Of a stretch of 6,416 nucleotides of DNA, positions 6,086 through 6,416 are shown piece by piece. A model generated the notes under the pieces. That model did no database searches. It was not told where the DNA came from and worked only from the letters and a program-made list of their open reading frames with translations. Both the position numbers and the translations under genes were made by a program. Source of the stretch: Flavobacteriales bacterium UBA3442. GTDB lineage: Bacteria > Bacteroidota > Bacteroidia > Flavobacteriales > Schleiferiaceae. Where the stretch lies: assembly GCA_002378565.1 (NCBI GenBank), contig DFSH01000037.1, forward strand, positions 1 through 6,416, read 5' to 3'. Numbering within the stretch: the stretch's first letter is position 1; every line of letters begins with the position of its first letter.

Positions 6086-6416
6086 CCCAAGCGACGTTTT
6101 CCGATGGCACGCCAAAGTCATCAACCATCTTCAAGACAGCTGCATTCATCATGGGTGGTCCACAGAAGTAAAACTCAATGTCCTCTGGTGCATCATGATC
6201 ATTGAGGTAGTTGTCAATCAAGGCTTGGTGTACAAAGCCCTTGAATCCATCACCGGTTTGACCTATGCCAGCCTTGACTTGCCAGTTGTCATCTTCCATG
6301 GGCTCAGAAAGCACCATGTTGAAAGTGAAATTAGGGAACTCCGCTTCAATCTTTTTGAAATCATCAATGTAGAAGAGCTCACGGCGTGAACGGCCACCGT
6401 ACCAATAGCTCACCTT
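6069..6416 (-). CDS. nqrF: Na+-translocating NADH:quinone reductase subunit F, C-terminal part
   Basis: The last 115 residues and stop codon of NqrF are present; the rest lies beyond the window edge. NqrF is the NADH-oxidising subunit of Na+-NQR, passing electrons through FAD and a 2Fe-2S centre into the complex that pumps sodium across the inner membrane. The fragment is the end of the ferredoxin-NADP+ reductase-like NADH-binding domain. It shows YGGRSRREL near its start, LSEP before a DDNW, then [10 protein letters not shown] (fragment residues 85-94), the conserved NAD-binding motif. It ends in DDFGG, the usual NqrF C-terminus. The stretch between DDNW and GFVHQ is longer than I recall for Vibrio NqrF but looks normal for Bacteroidota homologues. 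The rest of nqrABCDE would be expected upstream, to the right of the window. The GTG at 6411-6413 is an internal Val, not a start. Confidence 0.96.
   Translation of the reverse strand, partial: KVSYWYGGRSRRELFYIDDFKKIEAEFPNFTFNMVLSEPMEDDNWQVKAGIGQTGDGFKGFVHQALIDNYLNDHDAPEDIEFYFCGPPMMNAAVLKMVDDFGVPSENVAWDDFGG

Noticed and set aside
6086..6124. Upstream apbE start at 6124
   Set aside because: It adds 13 residues before the signal peptide and a long overlap with nqrF, making an unusually long n-region. ATG 6085 is the better choice.
5925..6389. 154-codon plus-strand frame antisense to nqrF and apbE
   Set aside because: It overlaps two well-identified minus-strand genes completely. Its translation shows no domain, and its length is a by-product of codon bias on the other strand.
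1..6416. A new multi-gene defence, mobile or biosynthetic system
   Set aside because: No transposase, recombinase, toxin-antitoxin pair, CRISPR array, tRNA or terminal repeats were seen. The genes are ordinary metabolic and envelope genes with no shared accessory architecture.

Overview
The window looks like chromosomal DNA from a member of the Bacteroidota, most likely an aquatic Flavobacteriales-like lineage. Four observations support this. One secreted enzyme ends in a type IX secretion (T9SS) C-terminal sorting domain. One gene encodes a DUF5916 outer-membrane protein, a family typical of the phylum. The end of a Na+-translocating NADH:quinone reductase operon (nqrF) is followed by a lipoprotein form of apbE. 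Promoter-like elements match the Bacteroidota -7 consensus TAnnTTTG rather than a sigma70 -10 box.

Layout from left to right: (1) positions 1-690, minus strand, an SDR-family oxidoreductase of the DltE/YqjQ type, with its C-terminus cut by the window edge. (2) 691-960, a divergent intergenic region with no gene; it holds weak promoter candidates and a perfect 12-bp palindrome. (3) 961-1459, plus strand, a small uncharacterised gene split by a one-base frameshift near 1231; its codon use differs from its neighbours. (4) 1548-3725, plus strand, a DUF5916 protein (CBM9-like domain plus predicted outer-membrane beta-barrel). (5) 3729-4952, minus strand, a secreted alpha/beta-hydrolase esterase with a T9SS tail; it converges on the DUF5916 gene with only 3 bp between the stop codons. 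(6) 5063-6085, minus strand, apbE, the flavin transferase that loads FMN onto Nqr subunits. (7) 6069-6416, minus strand, the C-terminal part of nqrF, overlapping apbE.

The only clear functional unit is nqrF-apbE: ApbE covalently attaches FMN to the NqrB and NqrC subunits of the complex that NqrF feeds with electrons. The DUF5916 protein and the esterase are both envelope or secreted proteins, but nothing in the sequence ties them to one pathway. I see no mobile element, CRISPR array, RNA gene or new multi-gene system. The most interesting points are the frameshifted, foreign-looking small gene and two start codons lying exactly 4 nt behind a Bacteroidota -7 element, which suggests leaderless mRNAs.
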